A DNA stretch of 64,000 bases from Ascidia mentula. Taxonomy: Eukaryota; Chordata; Ascidiacea; Phlebobranchia; Ascidiidae. Positions 24,298-36,600 of the stretch are shown here, piece after piece (position 1 is the stretch's first letter; every line of letters starts with the position of its first letter). Below the pieces are notes generated by a model. It ran no database searches and was not told the origin of the DNA. It saw only the letters and a program-made list of their open reading frames with translations. Made by a program: the position numbers and the translations under genes. The stretch lies in NCBI GenBank assembly GCA_947561715.1, contig OX387201.1:19854001-19918000 (forward strand), written 5' to 3'.

Positions 24298-24628
24298 GGT
24301 GTTGGAAAGCACTACCACGATTTCTTTGTTGATATTGGAATTTTTAATCCTTTCATCCCATAAATTGTAGACAATCTGCAAAAAAATCAAAAGAATAAAT
24401 CAATTAGTTCTGGTTGTGTGAAAAGATTTCTAAATCCTTACCTAACAGTTTGAAGTACAGCTATGTGTCTTCAAATGCTTTTTTGCTGTGATGGCGCTAA
24501 TTACCAAGTCAAGTCCACTCCGTGAATAGGCATTCTTCTTTTGTTGATTTTTTCTTCTTGCCCACTTGTTTTCTTGATAATTTGTCGTAAGGTTTGTAGA
24601 AACTCATTTTGCTTTTAGTGCGAGGCAT
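24298..24628 (-). CDS. Candidate small gene of unknown function, lysine-rich
   Basis: A 39-codon frame opens at 24628 (MPRTKSKMSFYKPYDKLSRK...) and stops at 24509, very basic in its second half. Further along the same strand, after an acceptor at 24377, lies an open stretch ending in a stop (VYNLWDERIKNS... to VVVLSNT), followed by a minus-strand AATAAA near 24126. I could not join the two stretches with one strong donor: the frame fits from a weak GTGGGC donor after LSRKQ. It may be a small two-exon gene or chance open frames. Not recognised. Confidence 0.25.
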
Positions 24629-25192
24629 TATGCTTGAAAATTAAAAGTAGCTAATCCTGCGAAAACAATTATATTTATATACCGGTAGCCTAGTAAACAT
24701 TTAGCCAGACGCCACGCATGGTAGCATCGAACATTAACTCAGCAAGTACCTCACCTGCTTCCTTCCTTTCGGCGACAACAAAACTAACAGCTTTTTTGCA
24801 CTAATTACTTGCTTGGTCTTAAGCACCTGAGCCGAAGCATCGGCGTAAATTATAATTTACGCCTTTTATTAATTTGTTACAAATGCGTATTTCAGTAAGC
24901 GTAGTTTATTTCACTGTTAACAAGCAACACTTAAAAAGTTAAAGTATCCTTTCTTTTGTCCCAAGACTCCCAACTTTCTATAACTTTGTGGCGCACATAT
25001 TTGGCGCGATTTCTTTCAAATTGAATTTTGAAAAAGGGGGTGACGTCACACACCACCGGCTGCGGCACAGATTGGGAGTTTGCTTGACTGAACGGTTATA
25101 TCGTAAGCGAACAAAGGAATTGTTGCGCATTTGTTGGGAGGGCATCTTAATTCGGCCGCTAATGTCTGGGCGATGGAAACTTTGCGCTGAAT

Positions 25193-25505
25193 ATGGAAAC
25201 ACCAAGGCTTGTAATGCATAATTGGTGATGCAATGAATTGTATATATTCTATTATTTTACAATGCCTTGATTGCAGTACTCAAACAGAAAGACCTAAATT
25301 ATTATATTGTCCAAACCCTAAGACCCATAAAATCAGTAAGAACATGGAATTAAATGGTCAGGAATTGCCTAAATTCGTGATTACTCAAATGGAACAAATC
25401 CCCAAAAAGATAAAATTTGCGCAGCCAAACAGTCATATATATTACGAGATTTATCCCATATTTTCGTCAGATTACCACAGGGCTTGTGATATAATTTGGG
25501 AATAA
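25193..25505 (+). CDS. Candidate two-exon gene for an 86-residue protein of unknown function
   Basis: Exon 1 is 25193-25224 and exon 2 is 25277-25505, joined across a 52-nt GT-AG intron with correct phase. The protein begins METPRLVMHN and ends SDYHRACDIIWE. It has no signal peptide, membrane segment or motif I recognise, and is rich in Pro, Lys and Ile. The stop is TAA. Support is only the splice-compatible open frame and its protein-like composition. The AUG context and expression are unknown. It lies head to head with the minus-strand candidate ending at 24628, about 560 bp away. Confidence 0.4.
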
Positions 25506-26257
25506 ATCACAAAAAAATAGTTTACTTGTCATAAGCGTGTCAACGTTATGATAAACTTCCGATGTTTATTACCGACAATCAGTGATAACGCCTTTCCGTG
25601 ACAAACTAGGAAAGATCACAGATAGCCAGTAGTCTCCATTAATGATTCAGTGATACGACTGGGATAAAGTTTGACTGGGAACAGCGGTCGGTTTCGCTTT
25701 GCAATTTATTGATTTGATTGCGCAGCGTTAAATTGAGTTGAAAGCGAAGTTGGTAAATGATATGTGACGTCAAGTAGCAAATGTGGAGACTCATAGCTTT
25801 ATGTACGGTTGTGAATGCGTACAAAGCTATTGTATTTGAACAAGAATTTGTATGTCAAATTTTATTTGTTACACACGGAAAAGAATACAACATTTATGAT
25901 TAAATCGCAAGTAAACAAAACAAGATCTTGGTTTATTTACTTGCGATAAAGTGCACAGCAGTAGTTAGCGTTGATTAAATTATTCCGGCAATTACTAAGT
26001 TATTTATTCCAACATTTAATTTAGTTGATTAGCTAATTAAAAAGCACTGATTAGTTTATCAAATGTAGTATCACCCCATATTGTGCATTGTTGGAATGTG
26101 GCTGCAGCGTATATGCAGAGAAACTTATACGCAGCAAAATGATGTAATACATAATATGCCCTGACGTGGCGTGATAACTTATCATATACCGTTATCATGT
26201 TTATACTTACTGGCACGTTTATGTAGGCATAACTTTTTTGCTTCAACGTACTGAACA
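25506..26257. other. Intergenic upstream of the cysteine protease
   Basis: AT-rich with no exon or repeat recognised. It must hold the protease promoter and possibly an upstream exon, because the first coding exon found lacks a signal peptide. Confidence 0.35.
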
Positions 26258-28304
26258 ATGTTTGGCGATCTTGATGATGACGTAGATCAAGTATGGAATG
26301 AGTGGATCGCAAAATACAGTAAGTTTATTCCTGGTTCCACCAAATTGCTTTAATAAGTTTCATTCTTAATTTACATCGATTTAACATTTAGAGTTATGTT
26401 GCAGTTATTTCGATGGTTTGCAGATAAACAATATTTAAACGAGGACGAACTTCGTGAAAGAAAAATTATTTGGGAAAGAAGTTTAGCTGAAGTGAAAGAA
26501 CACAATGAAGATTTCAAGACTGGAAAGTTCACATACAGGATTTCACTGACACAGTTCAGCGATCGGGTAAAAAACAACACATGTCCAACTCAACGCAGTA
26601 ATGTTTCATACAATGGTGGCTGATGCAGCTAGACTGCGATACCTGGGCTGCGAAGCCTGTTAGCCTAATGACTTCCTACTAAGTTTGAGTGAACGTTTGT
26701 TTAAATACATTTCAACACAGAAAAACGATGAACTCCCATGGATGGACGATCGGAATGTGGCAGAATGTTACAGACCGCCCTTGTTATTCGGAGCATCGAA
26801 AATGTGCGAAGAACCTCAAGAAACTGACCCAGATGTTGGCATTGAGGAACCCAACCCTGAAAGTTTTGACTGGAGGGACAAGGGTTGTGTAACACCGGTG
26901 CAAGACCAAGGAACTGAGTTACCCGTTTGCTGGATATTCAGTGCAGTAAGCGTTCGTAACAAATGCCTAACTAGTATAACTACCATGATTTAAATATGCA
27001 GGTAGCAGCCGTTGAATCTCATCACAAGATAAACAACGAAGATTTGGTCAAACTTTCTGAACAACAATTAGTTGATTGTGACAAAAAGGGTGGAGGTACA
27101 GGAGATCTGGAATGGGCGTTTGATTACATTAGAAGGAATGGACTCGTTTTTGAACATGAATATCCGTTCATTGGCAAGGTTTGTTCAACGAAAATCCATT
27201 TTTAATATTAAACAACAATTGGATCTTCAGTCTGCTTTTATCTCCTAACATACTTCCCATAGACGTCCATTACTAAAGTACCTTGTAGATTGCTGGAGTT
27301 ATAACGTAACCACCACTAAAGTACTGGTTTCTGCAAATGAGAGTCTTGAAAAGAGATACGTTTAATTGTATTTTCCAGTACTGGTTTGGTTTGAGAAACC
27401 AAACATCAAAATCAGCAAAACTTATTAGGTTGAACCATTGTAATCGAAATTTACGAAAAGATCTTCGTAAACAAAAAGTTACATAGCATACATCATGATT
27501 TGGTGAAAATATGTGTACGACAATTTGTGCTGTTACATTGGACAGAGAACACGATGCAGAGATGGACCTTGCAGACGTATCGGAATCAAAGGATTCAAGA
27601 AAATAAAAGGATGTGAAAAAGAACTTGAAAATGTGGTGGCGAAAGTTGGGCCGGTTGCTGTCAGTTTGGTTGCTTCAAATAAATCCAAATTCCACGCTCA
27701 CACCAACTATGAAGGTAACTTTTTGAAAACAACTTCTTATAACTTAACTGTATATAAATAAATTTGCTTCTTTGCGAGCAAATATTAAATATCATAGCAG
27801 TGTAATGAACTTTCAGATATATTTTATGATCCTGATTGGGAAAAAGGTTTAAATCCAACGAACGAAAACGCGTTACGTCACACAGTGTTGGTCGTTGGTT
27901 ATGGAAAAGATCCGAACAAACCACCTGGCGAGGACAAGTACTGGATTATCAAGAACAGGTATACCATCATATTTTTGTGTAAACGCCATAAGACAACATG
28001 TTATAAACCATTAGTTACCAATGTGGAACAAAACCAAACTACAACAAATCCGCAAAGTGTTTATCGTTTTTATCGTGTACAATTATACCTTAAAATAAGA
28101 TATATCCTTGTTGGTAAAGTCTTTGAAAACTTCTTAAAAATACTTTCAAATTTCTCAAATTGACAATATTTGCTCAGTTGGGGAGTTGGTGACGATGATT
28201 CGGGTTTCAAAAAAATTTCCAAAGATCGAGACAACAATTGTTTTGTTTCTGGACAAGCAATTTATCCTGTTGGCGTGGGTTGCTACTCACCAGAGGAAAG
28301 CTAG
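26258..28304 (+). CDS. Papain-family (C1A, cathepsin L-like) cysteine protease, seven exons, atypical active site
   Basis: Exons: 26258-26318, 26424-26566, 26721-26945, 27002-27178, 27546-27714, 27817-27958, 28178-28304 (1044 nt, 347 aa, all phases matching). Residues about 8-68 form the I29 inhibitory propeptide (WNEWIAKYNKQ, HNEDF, SLTQFSD). The mature domain starts near FDWRDKGCVTPVQDQG. The nucleophile Cys is about residue 138, the catalytic His about 280 (RHTVLVVGYG) and the Asn about 305 (YWIIKNSWG). The family loop QG-x-CGSCWAFS reads QGTELPVCWIFS here: the oxyanion Gln is one residue farther from the Cys and the usual CGS is lost. No signal peptide is encoded in the first exon seen, so either an upstream exon is missed or the protein is not secretory. 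A lysosomal or digestive protease is the family default, but activity is uncertain. Confidence 0.85.
26595..26660 (+). repeat. SINE tail fragment in protease intron 2
   Basis: GTGGCTGATGCAGCTAGACT followed by CCTGGGCTGCGAAGCCTG matches the tail of the SINE at 50935-51085. The preceding GCAGTAATGTTTCAT matches the hairpin unit found beside that SINE. The tRNA head is absent. Confidence 0.6.
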
Positions 28305-29461
28305 ACCACAGTTAAAAAATGTAATAGGCCAAGATGACTAAAACGTAACAAGGACTCATTTATTTTGACTAAAATAGTAAAATAGTTTTCGATCAGTCCG
28401 ACCACACTTGAAAAGCCCGTGACGTAACTACGTAGCAACCAGGATAACGTTGCCTTTTAATTTTCTGGTGATTGTTTGTTGGTCGTCTCCATGGCGTCAG
28501 TTTTCCTGTGTAAAGTTTAACCCGGTTTTCCAGTATCTGAATGTGTTCTGTTAAATGCTTGCTGTGAACAATACTTTTTTTCAGAACCCCTACATCGTCA
28601 CCCCTCCCTCTAGTATATAAAGTGTGCTTTTATCAGGCTCAGCCTCTACTACTTAACCTAATAGATTTCGCTTTGTGTGTTAACTATGTGTACTTGTATA
28701 CCGAGAGTGTAGTTAATGCGTGTGACTAATTCTTTGACTAACTTGATATCAATGTAGTTTTAATGAAGTAATAAATATGTATTTAGTGTAATTCTCTGCA
28801 TCAGGTTTTCGATTAAACATAGGTTAGGGAACAACAAAAGAAGTCACGTGCGACATTATGTCAAATGTACTGAACAAATAGGATTTACCAATTAAATGCT
28901 ACTCAAGTTATATGAGATTTATGTATCGCAAAATTGGTGAACAAATTAGAAATAAAAAATGCAGCGAAAAACGTGTGACTTTGTAATTATCATGCTTTTT
29001 ATCTTTGGTTAAAATTGAAGCCGGATAAATGTCCATGCATTAACGGTTTGGTATTTCGACAATTTTTACGGAGGAATGTCAACCTTGAAGTTGTCATAAT
29101 ACCTTTGGTTCTTCAGCCACAATTCACGCTTCCGTCTGGATTTTGTATTATTTGTGGTACAATCTATCTAAGTCAAGGGTGCATACTTGCCGCCGCACGG
29201 CCTCATGTGGCCGTGGATGCTAATTCATGCAGCCGTGTACATGCGTGAAAGTACATTTGTATTAACGCCATACATTGTTACAAACTTTTCTGGCTTATGA
29301 AATTGGTCAGTCTTTGTTTTGAAACAGAATAAGAAAACAAAACTCACGGGTTTTCTCATAATTCTGAGCACACTCAGAATAAGAAAAATTTTTAACTTCA
29401 TAACAATTTTAGGCATAAGTAAAATTATCAGTATGGACTTACTGGCGGCCGTTGGTGAAAT
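28305..29461. other. Intergenic after the protease gene
   Basis: No coding exon was recognised. TATATAAAG near 28613, followed about 150 bp later by AATAAA near 28768, could be a weak promoter or the relic of a solo LTR, but ends and target duplication could not be defined. Confidence 0.3.
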
Positions 29462-29578
29462 AAAGTTTACGCAATCTGCGCATGCTTTAATTTTGTCTAG
29501 CGTTGACGCTGGGCAAAAACTAAGACCCTTCTGGAGAAGTGATGTTTCGCCACTGCTAAGTTTATGAGAAGATAAGTT
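29462..29578 (-). mobile_element. Penelope-like element fragment (N-terminal region), inverted
   Basis: On the minus strand the frame reads NLSSHKLSSGETSLLQKGLS followed by FCP, the conserved stretch that precedes the reverse transcriptase in Penelope-like elements. It runs opposite to, and starts 26 bp from, the reverse transcriptase fragment on the plus strand. Beyond about 29460 the similarity is lost. Confidence 0.65.
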
Positions 29579-29603
29579 TTTTGTACCAGTATCACCTCCT
29601 TTA

Positions 29604-30672
29604 GTGTTGCGTGTACTTGAAAGTCTTTCTTTTCGCAAACTGGTTAAATCGTTTCCAGAGCGGGTCCGGAAAGAGCTGGGCTCGTTGATTCCCGAGGACC
29701 CATCACCAGGCTTTTTTTACATGTTACCCAAGGTACACAAACCAAATATTTCAGGACGTCCAATTGTAAGCGGCATTGGCACTCTTACCTAAAGTGTATC
29801 GGGGTACGTCGAAACATTATTAAATCCACACGCTCAAGCCGCAAATAGCTATGTTCGGGACACCACGGATTTTATCAGAGAGCTATCCTCCATCAAACAC
29901 CTTCTGCCCGAGGCTATCCTGGTTGCGTTGGATGTTGTATCCCTGTACAGCAACATAGACCACGAACGCGAACTGGAAGCCTTGCAAAATACTTCCCGAA
30001 GAAGATGACTTCACAGAAATTGCTATTCAATTGACCAAGTTCATTCTGACACAGAATGAACTTTCTCTTCAACGATGAACTTAAATTCAGGTCAGGGGGA
30101 CGGCGATGGGCACACGCCTAGCACCACAGTACGCGAACATTTTCATGGCAGATCTCGAGGAACGATTCACGAACACCTGGAAACCGTCCCTTGTATTGTA
30201 CCGTCGATTTATCGACGATATCTTTTTTATCTGGACTGAGGGAGAGAATTCTCTTCGAGCCTTAGTGGAGGACTTCAATAAAGAGGACCCTAACATACAG
30301 TTCACCATGGAACACTCGCTCACTTCGGTGCATTTCTTGGATGTAACGGTTTCGCTAAACGACGGTGAACTCTTCACCTCCATATACCGGAAGCCGACGG
30401 ACAGCGGCAAATACCTACATCCTTCCAGTGCCCACCCGAAACATGTGTATCGATCCATCGTACACTCACAAACACTCCGGTACAGACGAATATGTTCCCG
30501 TCGTGATGACTGCAACGCACAGTTGCGTGAACTGCGTAACAGATTTATAGGGAATGACTACCGATCCAGCATGGTAGACAAGGAGATGACAAGAGCGACG
30601 ACCGTCCCACGAGACCGGCTTATTCAAGAGGACCAGCGTGGTAGCATAAACACACGAATCCAACAACGCTAA
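29604..30672 (+). pseudogene. Penelope-like retroelement reverse transcriptase, degraded
   Basis: Conserved blocks in order: FYMLPKVHKP, SGRPIVSG, DVVSLYSNI (motif A), GTRLAPQYANIFMADLEE (motif B), YRRFIDDIFFIW (motif C with catalytic IDD), FLDVTVS, YRKPTDSGKYLHP and RYRRICSRR. An in-frame TAA at 29790-29792 replaces what is normally a Glu codon, and a frameshift lies between about 29990 and 30110. The GIY-YIG endonuclease expected downstream was not found. This is a dead 3'-truncated copy. Confidence 0.85.
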
Positions 30673-33625
30673 AAGTAGCGTTTGCCACAAAAACTGGAAA
30701 TTGACAATTACAAACGTGTCCTTGAAAACACCTATTTATAAAAGTCGGGATAGTTGAACCCAGAAAAACAGTTGAATGTGTCTGATATTCTAAATGCAAA
30801 CGAAGAACAGGAAACAATGCAAACGAATGAAACAATGCAAGCGAATGAAACAATGCAAGCGAACACCACCTGCCTGTAAAAAGAAGTCAATTTAATAATG
30901 ACAAATTGATTCCAAAAATATTATTAATATAAAGAGTCCAGTTCAATCTTACCTCCTGGTATTAAATTCCTAACTGATCGAAACCTGACCGCACCCAGGG
31001 GTTTAAATAACATTGAGTTAAGTGTGTGTGAAGTCGAGAATTTTGTTTTAATAAAGTCGCCTGAAACGTTCGATCAGAGCAAAATATTGTAAATAAAATA
31101 AAATCAGAACCGACATGTGAAACTTTCTGCCCCCAGGCTTCCGTGCACATATTGTTACGTCATTTTGTCTGACACGCGACTGCAATTTCGGTCTTTCTGC
31201 ATTCAGGCAACTTTGAAACGTAAATTCCTATGCAAGCCGTTTGTGACGTTGAAAATGGCCTGAAAGGCTTTTTGATGTTTTCTGTAAAATATTATCTTGA
31301 ATGTGGATTTGTTCCTTATTAAAAATTACCTGTTTCCATTATTTTTGTTGGTTGTGCTGCAAGCGACGATTTAGAATAAAATTTCTCTTCCAAGTAAAAC
31401 GTTTGCGCATCACCTCTGTTGCGATGTCTACTCATATTATAGAATGCGTGAAACATTAAATATTCTGTGCATGGATGCGCGTTGAAATCACCTCATGTTT
31501 ATTCACATATTCATGATGTCATGCAGTACCTGGTACAAGATTAATCTCAGGTTGTTTGGTGGGAGACGAGATTAGAAGATGAAGTAAGCGCTTGGTGCTG
31601 CGTGCCCCGACTGCTAAAAGTAGCATCAACTTCACATCATGTGGTTGGGAAGTTACCTGCTGCGTGTTTAGTGGTAATGCAGTTTTTCTATAAAGCCGGG
31701 AGTCTTGCAGCTGTTTGTCCGCATTCAGTTGCCTGGGACAGGAAGGTGTCGAGGGACAGGTAAAGAAAAGTGAAAATTGTCATTCAGACAACTTCAAAGA
31801 AATTGTCGGTTAACATTGGTATCTCACATTGTAATCTTATTAAGCAACTTCTTAAAGTGTATGTGACACTAAAAAATAAAAATTTTATAATTAAACTAAG
31901 AGATGGTCATATCTTTTTTGGCGAAAAAGGTAGGTTGTTAAAGCGACTGGTTTCTGAGATACAGCTGATCAAAGTCGCATTTTTGCAAGTTGCGAACTAA
32001 ATCGTGTGAAAACAAGATTATTGTTGCGTGACGTCATAGAAGGCGCTTAGGCCGCACGAGTGCTGGCAGCAAGCCTTATGCGTAGGAATGGAAAATATTG
32101 TAAAACTGGTTTAATATAGTTTTGCAACAAGTAAACAAGTGCAAAAAACGGATTTTTATGCCGCTGTTTCGACCTGTTAAGTCTTATTTGGTTGCATAAT
32201 GATAAAACAGTAACTGGGACAGGGTGTTCTTGTTGTTAAAGCATTTATGATCGCTAACGTGATGCATGAACTTTTGAAAAGACGACAGAGACAATTTAGC
32301 ATTGTTGTTTTGTCCACTCACAGCAAAAGATGCAGGTTACTTGAATTTTGGGGCTGGCAAAGACCGCCGAGAAAAATCGACCAATATAGCTGATTATGCG
32401 ACACTAACACTGTTATTCTGTCATAGTACCATATTTTGTCTTCCAGTAGCGTTGCCCACGAGTTCGCGTCGTAAACTATTTGATTAATTTGCCACAATCA
32501 ACCACTAATGTATTTTTCGCAATATAGTTCGTAAAAAAACAAATAATATTGGAATCATCAAATTCAAGTCAACGCAAGGTTGAAGTTGCAAAAATTGTTA
32601 ACACCCCAATTTCTGCAAGGTTAAAGTTATGGCATCACACGCAAAATGATGTCATTTAATTTCACTGAGCAAAGAAACGCACCATCCCCGTCGTACAGAA
32701 TAGTGTCGTTGCTGCTATAACCTGTAGTCTTCCGATAATCAGAGGCAAATAAGCATTTGGTTTGTGACGTCACAGTGACATATTTTTGTGTGATGTAAAA
32801 CCTTGTCCTGACCTTTGAGGTAACGTAATTGGTGGATTCTCCTATGTTTAAACCTATTCGATATCTGCAATATAAGGCGCCTTCTCCTATGTAAACAGCG
32901 AAATTGACGCGAGCGAATTGTGTGGCCTCAAATTCGCAACAGCGATAAAGGTTTGCGACTTTTGGTCGCCGCTACTTTTCGTGCAGTTTTCTACATTTTT
33001 TAGCTGACGTAGAACCGAAAAACTTTGGATATATGTTTGTTGTAAAAGTACCTTTAGTTTTACGCAAAGTTTCCATGACTGTGTCATATGCACTTGATGT
33101 TTATCCCTAAAGTAAGTCGTAACTGCTTGAGGTAACAACGTTACATATCCTCGATAATACAAATCGTGTATGTCGAATGTACAACAGGTTACCTTACATT
33201 AGAAATATTGCAAGTTCACAATTATTTGGGCGAATACAAACAACGACGCATGCAGAAAAATCTGGTAACGATATTGTAGTGTTGATATTAGTCATAAGAG
33301 GAGGTTTTGTAGATGTTTCAAAACATTTTTGTAAGCATGTGATTTAATGTCACTTTTCTAATTACTTTTAACATTGAATTTTAACATTCTTGTTTTTCCC
33401 GTTGTCATAGATACGATTTCGTGCGAGTGGCCCACCTAGTGGCGCTAGTTGCAAGTTAATTGTCATGACGTTTTATAGTTGGCTGACATTTGTAGTATCT
33501 TTATGTGTGGAGTTTATTACATCAAGCTGGTTTGTAGGAATGAGTAAATGTCATCAGTAATATTTTGTTGGGGTTATTGTTGTTTTGTGTTGAGAATAAT
33601 TTCTTTGTCGTTCAGCAATTTGACG
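30673..33625. other. Gene-poor region with minor repeats
   Basis: No coding exon was supported. A short tandem array occupies 30793-30864. A MITE-like scrap (GCTGTTTCGACCTGTTAAGT) is at 32162. The right end includes the 5' flank of the ZP-domain gene. Confidence 0.4.
30793..30864. repeat. Tandem repeat, 18-bp unit, about four copies
   Basis: The unit AATGCAARCGAATGAAAC is repeated with few substitutions directly after the Penelope-like fragment. Confidence 0.75.
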
Positions 33626-36600
33626 ATGTTAGGAAAAACATTTAAAATGCAAATTATTTTCCTCTTGTGTTTGTTCCTGCAAACTGTTACAGGTATTTTT
33701 TAACGAGATATTACGCGATATCTTTATATGTTATTCACGAATATATTACACGTCATACTTGTGTAGGTGGAGGTTCGTCAACTTGCCGACCATCAGCTTA
33801 TAGTGGACGCAGTACTGCTTTCGGCATCTCACAATCGTGTTCAAGTTATGGAAGAATTTTATCCACTGGAAATGATGGGGGAATTGCTGCAATACATTTG
33901 TACCTCAGAACTCTCGGCAACAACATTTGTTCGGTGAATATGTCCGCTCTGTAGTTCTACTCAACCAACCTTAACTTTGAGTTGTGGGGGGTCTTGTGCT
34001 TACGTGAACCAAACTTATCACAACATGTTTCTGAATATTCCTGTTCCTAACTGAAAGATATAAAAATAATTAGCGGGGCGATAAATTCTAACATTTCTGG
34101 CTGTTTTCAATTTTTTAAAAGAATTTATTCAGAAATCCGTGGTTTTATCATTTTGTGAAATTGATGTTAAAACGTCCTGAAAGCGAACCATTGAACCAAC
34201 TCATTCATGCGGAACAACTTACGTCACATACTTTCGAAGCTATCTAAAATAATTCTTTTTTTGTACAATCACAATAATTGTTAACAACATGTTAACTTCC
34301 AACTAATGAGGTAATCTGAAAACCTATTCCAAAACAACGGCTTCAAGGCGTGCCAATAGTTTAACAGTCAACAAAATGAACGTAAACCAACTAATAAATT
34401 TCGCGCATTTAATGCATTAAGGTATAAAATAGAATCAATTATCGTTCATTGCATATTATGTTATAATTTTACTATAGGTTTACGAAGGAAGCAACACAAA
34501 CGGTGCCTTGTTAGCAACGTTTACAGGTAATGGAAGTACAACAGGAATTGTGAAATCAGATACCGGTTCCATGTATTTCAGTTGTCCCACGTTGCGAGGC
34601 ATTTATTTTTCTTCCTTTCCCGGATTTGCATTCATGGAAGGTAAGAAATGTAAAACCAAACAATGTAAGAAACAAGCAGGAAATGTATTTGAATATCATA
34701 AATCGATTAAAGTTAAGATGCAACGGCATTCTTTAGTTTTCGTTATCAAATGTTATTATAATCTCCGATTTGCATCACCACAATAGTATGGGTTTTGCTT
34801 TGGCCAGCACGGCCGGGTGGCCACGTAACGTTATATGCAATCTACCGCAACCCATCACCTCCCAGTGCGACTGGCTGCGATCCTACTGCAGACGGTGATT
34901 CTCCGTGTGGAAATCACCTTTACATGGGCGCCTGACTTTTTAACCTTTAAGGTTTTATCGGTGCCCCTACCATTTATTTCTTTGTATGTTATTTGCTTTG
35001 AATAAAGTAAAAATGCAACCGCATTAATTAATTATACAAATGTTTAACCTCGGTTTTGTCGACGAATATTAAACAACGTAAACCGGTCACGCTTCAATGA
35101 ACCTTTATATTTTGGAAATAGTTAAGTTTTCCATACAAGAAGATATTTGTATTTTTCCTGAAGTTTGGAAATAATCGTTTTGTGAATCACTCAAAGACTT
35201 TTTTGGTTTTAAAAAAAACTTTGACCTAACTTTGACACCAAATAAAACTTTAAACAATTGACCCTTTGAAATTTAAACATTTTGTATTTTTTTGGTGAAA
35301 ACTAAGGTTTGAATTAGTTTGATGTGAAAATAATTCTAAAGCTAGTGATAAAAAATCGCTTGGAAAAAAGTTCGATTGAAACTTAAACTCTAAAAATATT
35401 TGGTTAAATTGGAATCCAAGCTGAACTGCGGTGAAACCACTTTCATCTAAAGTCCGGGCAAGACTCGAAAAATCCTGACCTTCAAAATTCCCGGCATCCT
35501 CCGTCCTTTTGCTGAACTGTAATAACTTTCCGGTCTGAACCTGTATAGTGGATTAAGCTAAACTTATTCGTCAGCTCGCAACGCGTCAGACTAGCTTCAC
35601 ATATGTGCAGTTGACCACCACTGTATAGCGCAGTTCATATCACAAACGTGTATATTTTTTACTACACCTGGATTCGAACCCAGGATATCCAAAGCACCAC
35701 GATTAGATTTAAACATACTTTCGTATTTGTGAATACAATTTTAACTAAGGTGACAACAAGTGTTTGATTCAGTTTCCAATACGTAACCATCTTATTTGCC
35801 AGCATTTTGCCAAAGATTTGGTCAAACACTGAAACTATACAAACGTTTGATGCAACATACAATTGAAGTAAAAATATACAGTATTTAATACAGTGGTTTC
35901 CAACAGGAATTGCCGCGGTACAATCGATTCCAAGTTTATACGATGCTGTGCAGTGATATTATAACACAAATTGTCAACATTTAGTCGTGTTTTGGTTGTA
36001 AAAAGTGGACTTGCTCTGTTTCGGCCAAATTTCAGTTTAATTTAATTTCTACAATCTCATGCAAGTACGTGAAATACGAAATGTTTTTTAGTTAACGAAC
36101 AATCTTGTGATTCGGAGTTGAACGTGGACGATCTTCCAACAACACTTGTTCTTCCAACTTCGAGCGATGGAAACTTGTTACGATACCTGGCTTGTAATTA
36201 TACTGTGACAAGCCCAGTGAGATGTAATTTCTCAGTATCTGCTTCAGCTGTTCGCAGCAATACGTTTGGCCGCGGTGGAAATGCAGACGGACTCAATGTA
36301 AGTTGCATTCTGAAAGTTTTCGTGACTGTCATTATAGAGACGTTGTTGTTATCTTTGATATAAAAACAAACTAAGTTCATATGATCTACTGTACCTTGTT
36401 GTTGAATAGATTTTATCCGATGATCCTTCACATCCTGGGGTAATTGTTGGCAGGGATCAAATTATAAAACTTCAAGCCCGAAGAATTAATATTCAAATAT
36501 TCGTATATAACTCTGGCACTCCACCTCCTTCAATCAACATCAGCTCAGGTTTGTATTAAACCAAGTTCGAGAATAATGTGAAGCAGAAGTAATGAAGTGG

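Noticed and set aside
24628..25193. A bidirectional CpG-type promoter
   Set aside because: The region is AT-rich with no CpG cluster or TATA pair. The head-to-head layout rests on two low-confidence genes.
29225..29638. A 137-codon minus-strand gene
   Set aside because: Only the middle 39 residues resemble a Penelope-like element. The remainder is AT-rich, low-complexity sequence in a chance open frame.
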